Shown: one piece after another, positions 1 to 12,696 of the stretch
How positions within the stretch are numbered: the stretch's first letter is position 1
Layout: each line of letters starts with the position of its first letter
From: Pocillopora verrucosa
Taxonomy: Eukaryota > Cnidaria > Anthozoa > Scleractinia > Pocilloporidae
Length of the DNA stretch: 64,000 bases
Reading direction: 5' to 3'
Assembly (NCBI RefSeq): GCF_036669915.1
Contig: NC_089325.1
Location: 12,666,735 to 12,730,734, forward strand
The notes under the pieces: model-generated
The model's input: the letters and a program-made list of their open reading frames with translations, nothing else
Database searches by the model: none
Told to the model about the DNA's origin: nothing
Made by a program: the position numbers and the translations under genes

Positions 1-254
1 TGTGTCATTTCTGAGGCTTCAAACCTTAACAGTTCTCATTGTTGTGGTTGGATGCTCTACTGACTTTGCCACCAAGAACTTATTGGCAGGTGGAAATCAG
101 CTGTCACATCATCATTAAAAAAAAAACTACTTAGGTCTCACTGTATGGGAGTGTAGAAGTAACTTACCATGTTGTCAAATTTTACACCATGCTGACCGAT
201 CAGTGTCTCAGCTTTCTTCAAAGGAGTCTATCAAAGTGGTACAAATAAAAAATG

Positions 255-430
255 CTCAAAAGAGAATTTCTCCTTACAATATTGTTACAGTATCAAGCAG
301 ACTAGTGATGAGAATGAACAAAAGTATCAATTAGGGGATTAACAGTTGATCCAACAGCAAATTCTCTGAACTTTCATCACGCGAATTGTATGATAGACAG
401 TAAGGAGAATTACTAATGAGATCTTGAAAG
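255..430 (+). repeat. Short interspersed repeat, family B copy 1
   Basis: This about 175-bp AT-rich element runs from AGAATTTCTCCTTACAAT to GAGATCTTGAAAG. It matches the copies near 14595, 35790 and 52245 (same ACAAGTGATGAGAAT and CAGTAAGGAGAATTACTAA blocks). It has no open frame. It lies in the first intron of the sulfatase gene. Confidence 0.75.
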
Positions 431-769
431 TGAAAGAATTCAGATCGATAGCCTCACCATAAATGTCACAAGTGAATTTAAAGGCTAAAGTTTATAATTG
501 TGAAAATTGGTTGAATTTTGAAAATATTTACACTGCTCACTTATACCTGTAAGAAGTAGGTCAATTTTAAAAGAACAGAGTGGAATATTAAACGGCAATG
601 ATTTTGATTCGGGTTGATCGTCTACAATCACGGAAAGAACTAGAGGGCTTATTCTTTTTTTCAGTTGTAACAGAAATAGATATTTACATTCCTTCGATCG
701 TCGTCGATCATATCGAATCAAAACTGAAGTGCTGGAATAAGCTGCGATTTCTAAATGAATGCTACTTAC

Positions 770-907
770 AAGTCCTCCTAGCACAACATCTTGATCATCT
801 GTAAGGATAAACACGATGTTTGGTTTACTCGTCGAACTAGTACTAGCGATGGAACAGCCGGAACATAGCACGAGAAACAGTAAAATAGGATTCTGCCTCA
901 GGGCCAT
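770..907 (-). CDS. First coding exon of a lysosomal-type sulfatase (N-acetylglucosamine-6-sulfatase-like), partial
   Basis: This 46-codon exon starts at the ATG at 907 and ends at a GTAAGT donor at 769-764, in phase 0. The product begins with a hydrophobic signal peptide (residues 4-20, LFLVLCSGCS core). It continues into the sulfatase N-terminal signature KPNIVFILTDDQD at residues 28-40, where the paired aspartates are the calcium ligands of the alkaline-phosphatase/sulfatase fold. The VVLGGL that follows resembles the VLGGM of human GNS (heparan sulfate 6-sulfatase of lysosomes) more than SULF or arylsulfatase B sequences. The remaining exons, including the Cys-x-Pro-x-Arg motif that becomes formylglycine, must lie beyond base 1. 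I found no second exon in 1-763. The sulfatase call is firm; the GNS assignment rests on one exon. Confidence 0.72.
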
Positions 908-3431
908 TTTGATTTAAAACCAAGACTAAGAGATCTCTGGTCTGCTAACGTCTCTGAAAAATTGATCCTTTTCTTGACGGATTCATGTGAACGTCTCGTG
1001 AGCCACCTCAACTTTTGTTGTCTTTTTGACCCGGCTCACATTTCTGCGCGAGGGACTGTTGCAGAGTTGAAGCTAACGCAATCAAAGTCACGCTAGTCAC
1101 GCTTGGTATAGTTACACAGCAATCATTTTTGCTCACTCGCGCGAGAAAAAGGCGCCATTGAATTTGAAAATACTAGCTTTTTGTGAGAAGAAAATTAAAA
1201 AAAAATTCGCTGTGTTGTATCATGTCTGCTCACTGACCGAAGTATTTTTCTCCAAGGCTCTACTTCCACGAAGAAAATTGATAAAGTCACGCTGATCGGA
1301 GCGTTTTACAATATTTAAGCATTATTTTAGCGTTATTTTAGCATACGCCGTTTCTTAGGAACCTTCCTTGCCTCGACAAGTATGTAAAGTATATAATGGG
1401 TGATGTGCATTGATATGCCTTGTAATGAGCTAAGGCCTTCGAAGCTTGAATAAGTATAGAGGTTTCAAATCAACTTGGGGTTGCGTTTCTGCAAGAGAAA
1501 ATGTCTCTTTAAGAGAAGAACATGGGACAAATAGGGAAAATCAGGGCGTTGGGCAGGTTACGTCAATTTCACTTGTATTTTTTTATCTGGGGGCGAAAAA
1601 AAAGACCCGCGATCGAAGAAAAATCCTTGCGAAATTTAAACACGCAACGGAAGCAATAAGGTGTACGGGATATATGTATATTCATTATTCTACTGCATAA
1701 AGTAGGGTCAAAGTAACGCGCGAATAGAGTGCAAATATCCTGCGATATTGTTCGGTTATTTGGACTGTTCGTTATTTCGTACTTTTAAAAAAACCTGTTT
1801 AACCAGTCGGCTGCGCGCGGCTCTGATGCGTTGTTTTTCCCGCCTTACGAGAAATGAACAGAAAGACTTAGAAGAAAAAAAAAGCACGGTTGGATAATAA
1901 ATAACTTATTTGACGTTTTGGTGTGTAGTATCGCTGAATATTTTTGTATTAAGCGATACTTCACACCAAAACGTCTTATAAGATGCATGGATCTACAAAA
2001 ACACAAATCCTGAACTGGTCTTACTGTGATATGTAAAGTACATTTTCTGTCTTCTGTTGTGAAGTGATGTTAATTTGCGTTTTGCTTACTCCAGTTTAAC
2101 AAGAAGTTTTTAAAAGGTTCATACTCTTCGAAAAATGAAGTTGAGAACGCTCGAATTGCGAAATAGAAAACCACGCGAAATACTGCATGCCTCGCCAAAA
2201 TCGCGCAGTTAACTACCCTCGAAACTAGCAATAATGTGGTTTCACATCACAGAAGTCAGATTAATATATCAAAAGAACATAAATCTTACTTACATGCGAA
2301 CAAGACTCACTGAAATAAGACTGGTGTCTTGGTTAATTTGTCTTCATTCAGAATTATAATTAGCAACCCACTCCGTCCGTTCTCAATAATTTGATATAAA
2401 CAGCATAAAAGAAAGGATATCTCTAGCTGTATATTGCTAGTTTCAATGGGACAAGCGTCGTTCACAAATTGAAAAAGCACACTCGTTTGTCACGAATTTT
2501 GTGGGTGAAAATTAAAGTTTGAATAAGTCGTGCAGGGTTTTATTTCAGGCCCAAACCACACTAATACGTTTTTGTCCGTGCAGACGTTTTTGTGTTAATG
2601 CCTTTATCATTCACACAAGGTCCCTTGAATTAATAAGTTTTTCAAAGTTTCTGCCTTTTACCTCAACGATACGATGCAAAATCTTTCATTAGCCTTTTCG
2701 TTTTGCTTCCAGCAAGAGAATATCAACAGTTCTTCTTCTCTTGCTTCCAGCTGTCTACACTGATGTGTTTTCATTTGAAAATGGATGCATTTTAATGCGT
2801 TCAGTTTTCGTCCATCGTCCACACTTCAACGCCCGAAAGCGCCGATGGAAGCGACAGTACGAGACGTTTTCGAGAGTTCCAATGTTCATCAACCTCTTTT
2901 GAGTAATTTTGAGTGAATTTTTTTGCAAAAATGTGTCAGAGAAGTGAGCGTTTGCGAACAAAAATGCAATAGTATAATTAAGCTCGATCAGGAGGTAGCT
3001 ATACCAATCCTTACGTCCTGTAACGCGCGGCAGGATAGCACCAGGAGTCTGGAAGTGAGTGATCGGTCTGACATTAAATAGGCAAGAGATTGGGCTCCCC
3101 CTTAAGGAGGGTGGAATATCCTAGACTCAGTGATCTACGATTAATTTCCAGCAGAATAATATATTTTAGTAATCAAATCGATTGAAAAACCAGCTTTGTT
3201 AACAAACCCGAATCGCTTGGACCCATTGTTCAAACTTTCTCTCGTACAGCACTTTGAGACAGTCCGTCCAAACAACTCTCTGATATTCATAAAATCGTTT
3301 TATTTGCACTAGCAATCGCTGGGCTTAAAGACGAGTGGAACGAATCCAGATCGTTGCAGAAGATTTATCTTTTCTAGTGTGTGGCAAAATAAAAACAGCG
3401 ATTTATAAATCTTGTTTGTTTAAGTGTTAAC
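908..3431. other. Intergenic spacer between sulfatase and ammonium transporter genes
   Basis: No exon was recognised. The part next to 907 is the presumed sulfatase promoter and 5' leader. The notable feature is a long hairpin at 1904-1982, listed separately. A candidate poly(A) signal for the ammonium transporter (AATAAA on the minus strand) is at 3303-3298, about 130 bases past its stop. The short open frames at 1446-1700 and 2755-2961 have no recognisable protein similarity. Confidence 0.55.
1904..1982. repeat. Near-perfect long hairpin (about 30-bp arms, 16-base loop)
   Basis: Arms 1904-1935 and 1952-1982 are reverse complements with only a few mismatches. The inner 24 bases (GACGTTTTGGTGTG... 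against ...CACACCAAAACGTC) have one mismatch. The loop is AT-rich. No flanking tRNA boxes or open frame were seen. It may be a small foldback element or a transcribed hairpin. Confidence 0.8.
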
Positions 3432-5836
3432 TTATTTCCTTCGACTGCAAATAGTTGCCAAAGATTCTTTTTGTCCATTTTCTATCTCCGTCAAAGAGTC
3501 TTGACTTCCAGCGTTCTGTAAATTCACGGGACTTTCCTCTATCGATTGTAGACTACTTTCGACTCCATTTGCACCCCCGCTTATGACGTCAGGCCACTCC
3601 GAGGAGTTTGGATCGTATGGCTCAATTCCATGTTCAACTTTATCTGCGCCTAATAATTCATCTTCTTCGCTCATGCGCATTCCCACCAACAGATTGACCA
3701 ATAGCAGCTGCAAGTAGGTAGTGGTAGCAGCCCATGCAGTCATGGTAAGTGACATAAGCAGCTGAACTCCCAAGAACTTCCAAGGACCACCTTTGAAAAT
3801 TCCAAACTCGCCGGAAAATGTATTTTCCAAGACGTCCTTCTCGGTAAAGAAGGCGACGGCGACTAGGCCCCAGATTCCTGCGAAAGCATGTGTCGGTACG
3901 CAGCCGACAGGATCATCGATTTTGAGCCGCTCGAGAAGCTCACATCCAGGACATGCCAACATGGCGCCTATTGCACCAATCAGAAGAGCCTCCCAAGGGC
4001 GGGCAAGAGAACAGATGGCTGAGCAGAGAAGAAAAGAAAAAAGAATTGATTGGTTCATCAATCTTCATCGTTAAAAAAAATTAATGTCTGTTTGAAGCTT
4101 AAAGGTAAAATTTGAAAAAAAAACACTGACTCAGCCTCCAGGACACGATTGTTTTTCGTTTTTCAGGCGCGCGGTGGCAAGTGCGAGGCATCTTGAGTTC
4201 AACCGGCCACGTATTTATAATTACCCATTCCATTTCACACATCTTTGAGTACTGCTTAAGGTATACTCTGCTATTTAATTGTAATGGGATTTCCAAAATG
4301 TACAACTGATTTCACGTTTTACCTGTTATACTGACGAGTCCCGACAAAATCCCGGTAACAAAGATTGATATGTTTAGCTTCCTTTCACAGAAAACGTAGC
4401 TAAAGGAAAAACCAGACAATCTACATGTGAGACGTCAAGTGCAAAGAAAAAACTTCATACAGAGATCATAATACCATTTCTGTATTAATTACCTGTAGAC
4501 CATTCCCAGAATTCCTCCGCCTATCGAGCCATTGATGGTGACGACCGCTGACCTGGAAAAGGAGAGAGATGAATCGAAAGTTACCGTAGTAACCATGAGG
4601 CGTCTATAGGAACTTTTTCCCCTGATATCCTCCATTATTCAAGACAACCAACTAGCATATATCAAGAATTTCTTTTGAGTGTTTCTTCCAAGCAATGATT
4701 AGCAAATTATGTTTAGAAAAATCACGCGTCACGCGCACTAAAAACAGTATTTCATGCTTCACGCATTTGAAGGGAAAACTTCGAATCTCCCCTTAACTTG
4801 CCTTTCTGTAAAATTCTCGCGTCACGTCTTCCCACGCTCTAATGCTCACAAATTCATTATCAGCTCTGTGTCGCCATTTTGCAAGCAGAACTTCCGTGGG
4901 GTAGCTCTTCATTTAACGCTCACTAATAAATGGTTTTGAAAACTCGGCTTCTCTTTAAACTTTTACATCTTACTACTAACATTAAAATAAATTGGCAAAT
5001 GGCACTTGAATAAATCTAACTTAATCCAGCATTCAGACCCTCAACTTTGTGAGAAAGAAAATTTTTTTTTACCTCGACGCAAGCTTCCATTTCATTCCAC
5101 TTATTCCAAATGTGCTACCACAATTGAAACCCAACCACCCCCACCATAACATGAAAGTTCCCAGGAGAACATTTGTCGGGGAAGTCATCTGTTGCGGTGG
5201 AGAATTTTCATCAAATCTTCCTATGCGAGGCTTTAACATCATGGTTGCTACCAATCCACTTACTCCTCCAACTAAATGGACAGCTCCGCAGCCGGCGATG
5301 TCGACTGCCCCCATTTTGGCAAGCCAGCCATTTTCAGCCCAAATCCAGTGAGCGGGTACGCTATATGTTAGAGTGTTGATAAACGAATAAACCGTATATG
5401 CTTTTAAGCATGTTCTCTCCGCCATTGCACCCGAGACAATCGTAGTCGCTGTCGTTGCGAACGAAAGCTGAAAAAAGTACTTTGAGAACACTTGCCCCAT
5501 TTCATGGTCATCAGCGTCCGTGAAAAAATATCCAACACCGAAGAAACCATTCCCAGCCGTGTTGCTTCCGAAACTGAGTGCAAATCCGAAAAGCCAATAG
5601 GACAATCCACCATAGATGACATCAACTGCGTTCTTGACCATGATATTAGCTTCGTTTTTTTTGGACACCATGCCGGACTCGAGGAGACCGAAGCCAGACT
5701 GCATTGTGAAAATAATGAAAGCGCTGGTTAGAATCCATGTTGCGTCATCGGAGCCTACAAGTTCTCCTTCGTTTACGATGTTTGCCACCGGCGGCGTTGT
5801 GGAATTAAATGAAGATTCGTTCGAATGATTCATCAT
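3432..5836 (-). CDS. Ammonium transporter, AMT/MEP/Rh superfamily (495 aa, 4 coding exons)
   Basis: Coding exons are 5836-5073, 4552-4493, 4399-4323 and 4018-3432 (764+60+77+587 nt = 496 codons with stop). All junctions are GT-AG and the phases join without a break. The product is a multi-span plasma-membrane channel that moves NH3/NH4+. Family marks are the entry GFGLLESGM at about residues 48-56, DTAGQ-free central helices rich in Gly, and the pore twin histidines: His187 in GCGAVHLVGG and His344 in VPTHAFAGIWG. The tail after about residue 415 is a hydrophilic cytoplasmic region rich in Ser, Glu and Asn. In cnidarians this family handles ammonium uptake or excretion, relevant to nitrogen control of algal partners; that role is inferred here. 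Either of two adjacent Met codons (5836, 5833) could be the start. Confidence 0.95.
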
Positions 5837-5945
5837 GTTCGTTTATTTGCCTCCTGAGTAAAAATAAAAAACAACAACAGAGCTGAGTCTAAGCAAACGA
5901 CAACATTAACAACTAGTTTATGTACTTACCTTTGAAAATGAAAAA
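5837..5945 (-). promoter_or_regulatory. Probable 5'UTR exon and short 5'UTR intron of the ammonium transporter
   Basis: Just upstream of the start codon the minus strand reads a pyrimidine-rich tract ending TTTTTACTCAG at 5854, an acceptor. A consensus donor AAAG/GTAAGT lies at 5930/5929. This implies a 76-base leader intron (5929-5854) and an untranslated first exon extending upstream from 5930. Splicing is inferred from consensus sites only. Confidence 0.5.
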
Positions 5946-8900
5946 AAGCAGTTCCGCAGTGCGTAATAATGTAAATGTCATAATTTACCAGCAACCGAGA
6001 GAATATACTTGCGCTGCCCACAGCTTTTGTTGTCAGGTGACAAAAAAATCAAAAACTTATTTTCATAATACACTACTTTTCGTTAATTGGATAAAACAGC
6101 GCTAGCGTACTGCGAGAACATACCCTGATCGGTATTCAGATGGGCATTCAGTCCGATCGGCTTCGATGAAATATATTATTTAGGTCGGACTTAAATTGTC
6201 TTGAGTTCACTAACATCTTCATTTGCATAGGTGTGATGAATAAGAATCTTAAGGATTTTCTCGCAATAATTGATTTCTCTGTTTTATCATTCAGAAGACA
6301 CCTGGATCAGAACCTTAACAAGCAGAATTCATAGAATTCTTTCGAAAGCATGTGGGAGAACACTCAACGGGGATTTTCACAAATTACTGGGGCAAAAGTT
6401 TTTTCAACGTAAGTGATATTGTGTGTAAACTGCGAAATTCATGCAGATTATGGTGGGCCGTGAAAGCGCTAAAGAGATGTCTACAAGTAACTTCTCAGCG
6501 CTAATGAATATCATTAAAATCATCCTGTCACTGTTTACGATAACAGATGCTAATCTTGTGACGGAAGACGGCGATTCAACGGAAATTTGCGGATCACTTT
6601 TAATCTTAATGTCTCGTTTATTTTAATGCTACAATCTTTTACGTGAAAGATCATCGTTAAATGCTGATGGAAGAAGAAGAGATCTTAACAGAGCAGGAAA
6701 ATATTAGTCAAGTTTATAACACAAAGAAAACTGACATCATTGCAAAAAAAGGAAGGGGCATCATCAGGTGCCACAAAGGGAAAATAAAAAAACTTCTACC
6801 AGGAACGTGATCATAATTACCTTCAAATTATTAATTCGAATCGGTCACATACATCCGCATTTTAATTACTTCTCGCAGTATATTGAAAATATAATTGTAT
6901 GATAAAACCAGTAAAAAATAAACACTAGAAGATTCTCGCATTAGAATTTTTACCCGAACCGGGATTGGAGACAAGCTGAAATTGGCAAAAACATCATAGT
7001 TTATTTAAAACGCGTTAGATTGACAAACTGACCATCCATTTCCTTATCAGTTTAAAACCTTGCTCTTCCGTCGCTAAAGAGAAATTTAACCCTTAATGCT
7101 CGAAATTCAGTCCCTTTCGTGTAGCTAGCAGATGCAACTAAAATTTCCTCTATTAACTCTAAATTTGCATTTTTTTTGTCCTACCTTAAGAGACAATGAA
7201 CACGATTTTAAATACTTGTAGTTTATTGATGAATCAGTCATAATGCCGTTGACTCGACAATATTTCTGGCGCCTTGAAATTGGAAGTTTATTGGGAATTT
7301 CGGTACAATCAATTCTGAAGGATTAAACACCGTAATTGTACTTTTGAATTCAAATGACGGTTCAGTTTTTTTAATAAACACGGGAAAAAGATTGAAAGGT
7401 CACTTTTGCAAATACCTTTCAAACATTTACGAAATAATGGCTTCAGTCCGCTTTAAACGTTTTAAATTCGTTGCAATTTTTTTTCAAACAGAGCCGTGCG
7501 TTCAAATTTTTTTAGCTCCAAAGTTTCGCCGAAAAATCATATTTTTCATTGAAATTTTTTTCTTCTGTTTGTGTCTTAGACTAACGACCACTCAAGGATA
7601 TTATCATATACAACTAAGTATCGTCAAATTAATTAATTTTCTCCATCGAAGGCGGCTAACTGCGATGAAATCGGACCAGCTTTTCAAAACTTCTTACAAC
7701 GGTTCATCCGCCTTCGTGAACTTGTTCTTGATCCTCTACAGAAGAGGTCTTAAACTAACGTTCTTCATCCGCCAATCGTGAAAACCCCAGGTTCCATGAG
7801 AGTGGTTTGCCAATTTTGGCCGGACATAAGTCTCTGAAATGCCTAATGTCGTATTAGCAGAGACCAATTTTTTGAGAAGTTTATCTCTTGATTGCAAAGT
7901 ACCCCACCGTATATAAATGCACAATTTGTTTTTCTGAATGTTATTTTGCACAATTACAGCTTTCTACGAACCCCTGTGCGCTGTTTCGAACAAAAACTGA
8001 TGATGAACTGGTGTTGGTTTTCGCCAAAAATTGGTTTTTAATTTGCTTCAACAATACGGCATTCAGTAAGTCTTCTGGCTGTCTCTCAATGCTCTCCAGT
8101 AACAATAAACACACAGTAATTACTACTTAAAAACTGGAAAGAGAAAGTTATAAGCGATAAGCATCTCGCTTATCGTTGTTTTTCAAATTATGCAGATTTA
8201 ATGCATCTCATGAATGTTGACAAGTTTATGTAGGTCGATTTTGGTTCTCTACATTATCTTAGTCCAAACCTATTCCAGTTGGAAAAAAAGAGTCTGACAT
8301 GAAATGAAAAACAAGCGAAAAAAGGACAGTTAAAAAGAAGGAATAAGGAGAAAACACTACACCACGGAGAGAGGTTTTACTCAAAAAACATCAACATTCA
8401 TTATTTCATGAAGACAATTTCAAACATGGACTTTATCCTTTTCTGCAAATTACTATTTCTTCAGGCAAATTCAAAACATTTTTAATAAATTTGTGTAGTT
8501 CACGTTGGCTTAAGTTACTGAAAAATTTTGATACTTTAACCAAAAGCAAAATAACCTTTGTATATCTTTAATGAAATCGCTTGGTTTCAGGAGCGGCTAG
8601 GTGAAAATGGAAAATCGTCCTGCCTTACTTTAATCAAATTTGGAAAATTTGTTTACCGCAATGGCAACAATATCGCTTAGTAATGTGGCACGAATTTTAA
8701 ATCTCAGGGAAATGAGTGGCTTAAAACCTCGTTACCTCTTTAAGTTTTACTAAAAAAGTTGTATCCCAATCTAAATAGATTCCAGTGGTTCTAAATTAAA
8801 TATTTCGTGGTTTCAATTGAACGAAGTTAAACTTCCCTGTGGTCTCTCACGAATCCGTTCCATAATTCACGGCCAAGCAGGTAGCTTAAACCAAACAACT

Positions 8901-10803
8901 TATTTTTTTTCATTCCAAAAGCATAAAAGCGAAATAAAATAAGGCAAATTGAAATAAAGACTTACCAAACATGGTATTTCTTTTTTCTATTCTGAGCAAG
9001 CTTTTGTCGTCTTTAGTAAATGAATTAATTGAATAAGCAGTTGACACAGGCGGTATTCGGGGGCCGGAAAACTTGTCGACAAGTCATTGCAACTGCCTAG
9101 AGCCACGGAAACATACGTAAATCATTTACCGATAAATTAAACATAATTTTATGTAGAATTGCATAAGGTAAATACGAAGGCTCATTGGAAGATGAATTTT
9201 TTCAGACTTTCTCTTGAAAATGGTTCAGTATTTACTAAGGTCATTGAAATTAATCCAGCGGAAATTTTTCTTCGGTTTTCACGTATTTTTTCTAAATCGC
9301 TCCATCGGTATAAACCTTAAAGAAAATATTTACTGTTGGTTAATGCAAAATCATGAGACGAAATATGATTCGATCACCTGCCATGAAAACAGGAACAGTA
9401 CAGAATAATGATTGACATACCACCTGTGTGGTATCCATGACAACTAACTGTTTTGAGCGGAGCGCTTGGGAAAAGGACAAAAGACGAGGGAGTGAGTGAG
9501 GAAATGAAAAATGGCTTCGTCATCTAATGCTATGATCGCTGTTTTAGAACTGAGACAAAAAGTGCTGAAAATAGAAAAAAAAAAATCTTAATATGATCTT
9601 AAAAGGAAAAAGCCTGTGTTGTGTCTCTTTCAAATTAGTAATTTCATATAACACTTACTTGACTGACGAACATCTCACATATTTTCCAAATATTTTAATT
9701 TCAAATTTGCAGTCCTCATTTATTTCTAAAAGGTTTATTTGACAGAGCACAAGACGGCGATCCCGTATTAAACAAAATCCACAGTTTACTCATCACGAAC
9801 GAAATTTTGTTGACTAAAAAGATAAACAATATTTTGGTGAATCTCTACAACGATCTCGGTTACTTCCTTTATCATTTAATTCATTTGCAAAAATAAGGAA
9901 AATTTAAGCCCAAAAATGTCGTATTTTCTTCCATGAGAGGGATGCCATTTTGTATGTATCTTCATGCAGTTTTCGCTTTTCCCTTACCTTGTATGCGGAA
10001 GGATCCTGAATTCTTTCTCGACGCTGAGCAAATAAGATACTGGGTGATACGTTTGGAGTACGACACTTGCTGATTGGTTCAAATCTTTCCTAGTAAAAAC
10101 CACAGATCGTATAATTACTATATTTTTATTGGTATCTATTTACAGTATTCCGTCTGAAACAGAACAATAAAGCTTCCCATTTAGGGCTTGTCAACTTTTT
10201 ACAGGCTTCATTCTTAATTATATGGATTCAAAACTTCAGTTTTACAATCACAAATTTGTTCCTGTGGCGAACTATATTTTCTGGTGGAATGTTTGTTTAT
10301 TCGGGTTGGCAGTATAAAATCGAACGTGTTTCCTTTTAGTCAACTCACGGAATGATAACAGACTGAAATGTATGAAAACAGCGTGGAAACGAAGTGTTAA
10401 CAATTTTCAATCAACGTTCTTATTCCTTAAACTTAATTGATGATGGGATTCTTGCTAACCATCAAATATTCAGTGTCTCTTTGTTAACTTAACAGCCTTA
10501 TTTACAGAAACAAAAAACAAAACAAAACAAAAACCAATCATCAATAAAAAATGTCTACTGCACCAGTGAGAGCTCTAAGATAAAATTGGGTGGGCGAGTC
10601 AAGGTTTCCGTTTCAGTTTTGCATCTGGTCGTAAGCGTAATGAAGAAAACCCGACGCAATCTCAGATTAATTTCGACAATGGGATGAAAATCTTCTCGTC
10701 TTGTAATGGATTCAACAGCGAGTTGAAACAAAGCGGTCACTTTTCTGATGAGCTAAACCAACCGCAGTTTAAGAGAACGCAATGAAACTAATTGAAAGAG
10801 ACA

Positions 10804-10841
<38 letters not shown>

Positions 10842-11585
10842 AAATTTTTTTTTTTTTCAGGGGAGGGAGGAATAAAACACTTTAAAAATTAGACTTGAAG
10901 ATTAAAAAAAAAAAACGGCACCAGCATCATTAGCACCCACGCTCTGCCGATCGACTGGCCCAACGGACCCGAGCCAACATTTGAGGAAAAAAAGAACTAA
11001 TTGGTGACCCAAAAGATTTTCCAGGAGAAAGTTCAAATGTGGGTTTAAATAATAATACTAAAAGCAAACGGGAAACACCAAATACGCATTTATTTCAGTA
11101 GACAGACTTATAAAGGACACATTTACCTACAAACGGAGCAAGAGAGAGTCCGACTAACGAGATTAACCGTTAGCCGCCTAAAATGAAAGATTTTTGCCCA
11201 CATTCAGAATAAAGCCTGCTATTGCTAGTCATCAAATCTCTCAGATATTCCTTCGTAAGAAGTGATTTGGAGTTAAGGTAAATTTTTTTTAGTTGACATT
11301 TCGGCCACAGGACGGGAGCAGTCGTAGCTTCCTCCTGGAAACTGAACCGATGTCGCAAAGCGTTATTCGTGTATTTTTAAATGGCATCATCACATTAATT
11401 TCAGACTGTTACAAATTTTTGGGTCACTTAGCTGCCGCAGATAAACAGGCACCGAGAAAAAAAATTCCTTTGAATTCCTTTACAAGACCTTATAATAAAA
11501 ACTTTGGGAAAGCTAATAGTCTAAGCCATTACTAAAAAAAAAATTCGTTTGTAAAATACAAATAGAGAAACAGAAAAATTAAAAG
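5946..11585. other. Gene-poor AT-rich spacer upstream of the ammonium transporter
   Basis: No conserved protein or RNA gene was recognised in about 5.6 kb. The longest open frame (7344-7781) is a phenylalanine-rich translation of T-runs and looks spurious. A dinucleotide AT tract plus poly-T lies at 10803-10858. The first kilobase presumably contains the transporter promoter. Confidence 0.5.
10803..10858. repeat. (AT)n microsatellite followed by poly-T
   Basis: About 12 AT units run directly into two T-runs. This is simple-sequence DNA with no gene signal. Confidence 0.9.
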
Positions 11586-11658
11586 TGGAGAATCCGGGCA
11601 TCGATCCCGGTACCTCCCGCATGCAAAGCGGGCGCTCTACCATTTGAGCTAATTCCCC
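11586..11658 (-). tRNA. tRNA-Ala (anticodon UGC)
   Basis: The 73-nt cloverleaf is complete. Acceptor GGGGAAT pairs with ATTCTCC and contains the G3:U70 wobble that identifies tRNA-Ala. The D arm is GCTC/GAGC. The anticodon stem CCCGC/GCGGG encloses loop TTTGCAT (anticodon TGC). The T stem is CCGGG/CCCGG with loop ATCGATG, and the discriminator base is A. A TTTT Pol III terminator follows immediately. The gene has no intron. It is one of three tRNA-Ala genes on the same strand within 2.2 kb. Confidence 0.96.
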
Positions 11659-11746
11659 CGCCTCAGCAGTGAAATGAATTACTAGAGAGCACAATTATGG
11701 CTGGTGACTTGGAGGCGGTCGGCGAGTGCCGTGAAAATGAGCCGCA

Positions 11747-11865
11747 CAGAGCCTGCAGAGCAGGCTTTATTCCGGCGATCGAATACTCAGTATTTTCTTG
11801 CTGAAAATTGTACTTGCCGCATTTGATTTTACAGCAGTGGAAGGCTGGGGAAAGAAAAAAATCGA
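11747..11865 (+). repeat. Interspersed repeat, family D copy 1
   Basis: The segment begins GCCTGCAGAGCAGG and continues through CTCAGTATTTTC, GAAAAT and TTTACAG to GGAAGGCTG. It aligns with 38708-38826 in a DDX11 intron. It is non-coding. No target-site duplication was resolved. Confidence 0.6.
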
Positions 11866-12275
11866 GTGTAAACTCATCGGTTTAAGACACCGCTTGACAC
11901 ATGAAACTCTAAAGTAAAAATATCTCCATTGCAATTTGGTGGCAACGATGGAAGGCTGTTACGCACCAAAAAAGCCCATCGCGTGCTAAAGAAAAACATA
12001 CAAGAAAAGATACAAAAAATAAACCTGAAGAGTTTGAAGAGCAAGATTCATGAGGAGATTTCAAAACGGGGGAGGACGGAAGGGGATACTAGCTAGACTT
12101 AAAAGGGTTAAAATCGTTTATCGTATTGATTAGTAGCAAGGATGAGAGAAGACGCAAAGGAAGATGGTTCGTTAAAATATTACTAAAGAATGAAGCAGTG
12201 CGTGCACCTGGCACAGTCGAGGAAATTGTAATGATCAAAAATTGAGTACTTGCATTTTCAAAATATTCTTAGACC

Positions 12276-12348
12276 TGGAGAATCCGGGTATCGATCCCGG
12301 TACCTCTCGCATGCTAAGCGAGCGCTCTACCATTTGAGCTAATTCCCC
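12276..12348 (-). tRNA. tRNA-Ala (anticodon AGC)
   Basis: This complete 73-nt cloverleaf is nearly identical to the Ala-UGC gene. The anticodon loop is TTAGCAT and the anticodon stem is CTCGC/GCGAG, so one base pair is changed in a compensated way (C-G to T-A). G3:U70 and the discriminator A are present. A TTTT terminator lies about 12 bases downstream. This is the usual major eukaryotic alanine tRNA, with A34 read as inosine. Confidence 0.96.
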
Positions 12349-12696
12349 TGCCTGCTACCTGTGGGAAAAAAAATCCAAAAATATTTCGTTCAAGTTTCTT
12401 AGGAGCGACTGACTTATTTCTCTATATGCCGGAAGTATACGCTTCCGACAAATTTTCAGAAGTATACGCTATCCAGGTGATTCTTGGTCGTTTTTCTGAG
12501 AGAAACTCATAAACTCCGTGAAGACAATTTTGAGTTCTTTTGTTTTGTTTTTCATGGTACCTGGCCTTTTGCCAAAGATACTGGTGCTTTTTTTAATGCC
12601 ACCTGATGTAGAATTGCTTTACCGTGCGTTACCCATTTGATTGAATGTCTTTCTTGTAAACAGACGCATCTGACGAGGAAAGAGTGTAATATATCA

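Noticed and set aside
7344-7781. 145-residue open frame
   Set aside because: Phenylalanine-rich translation of T-runs, no domain, no splice context or relatives seen.
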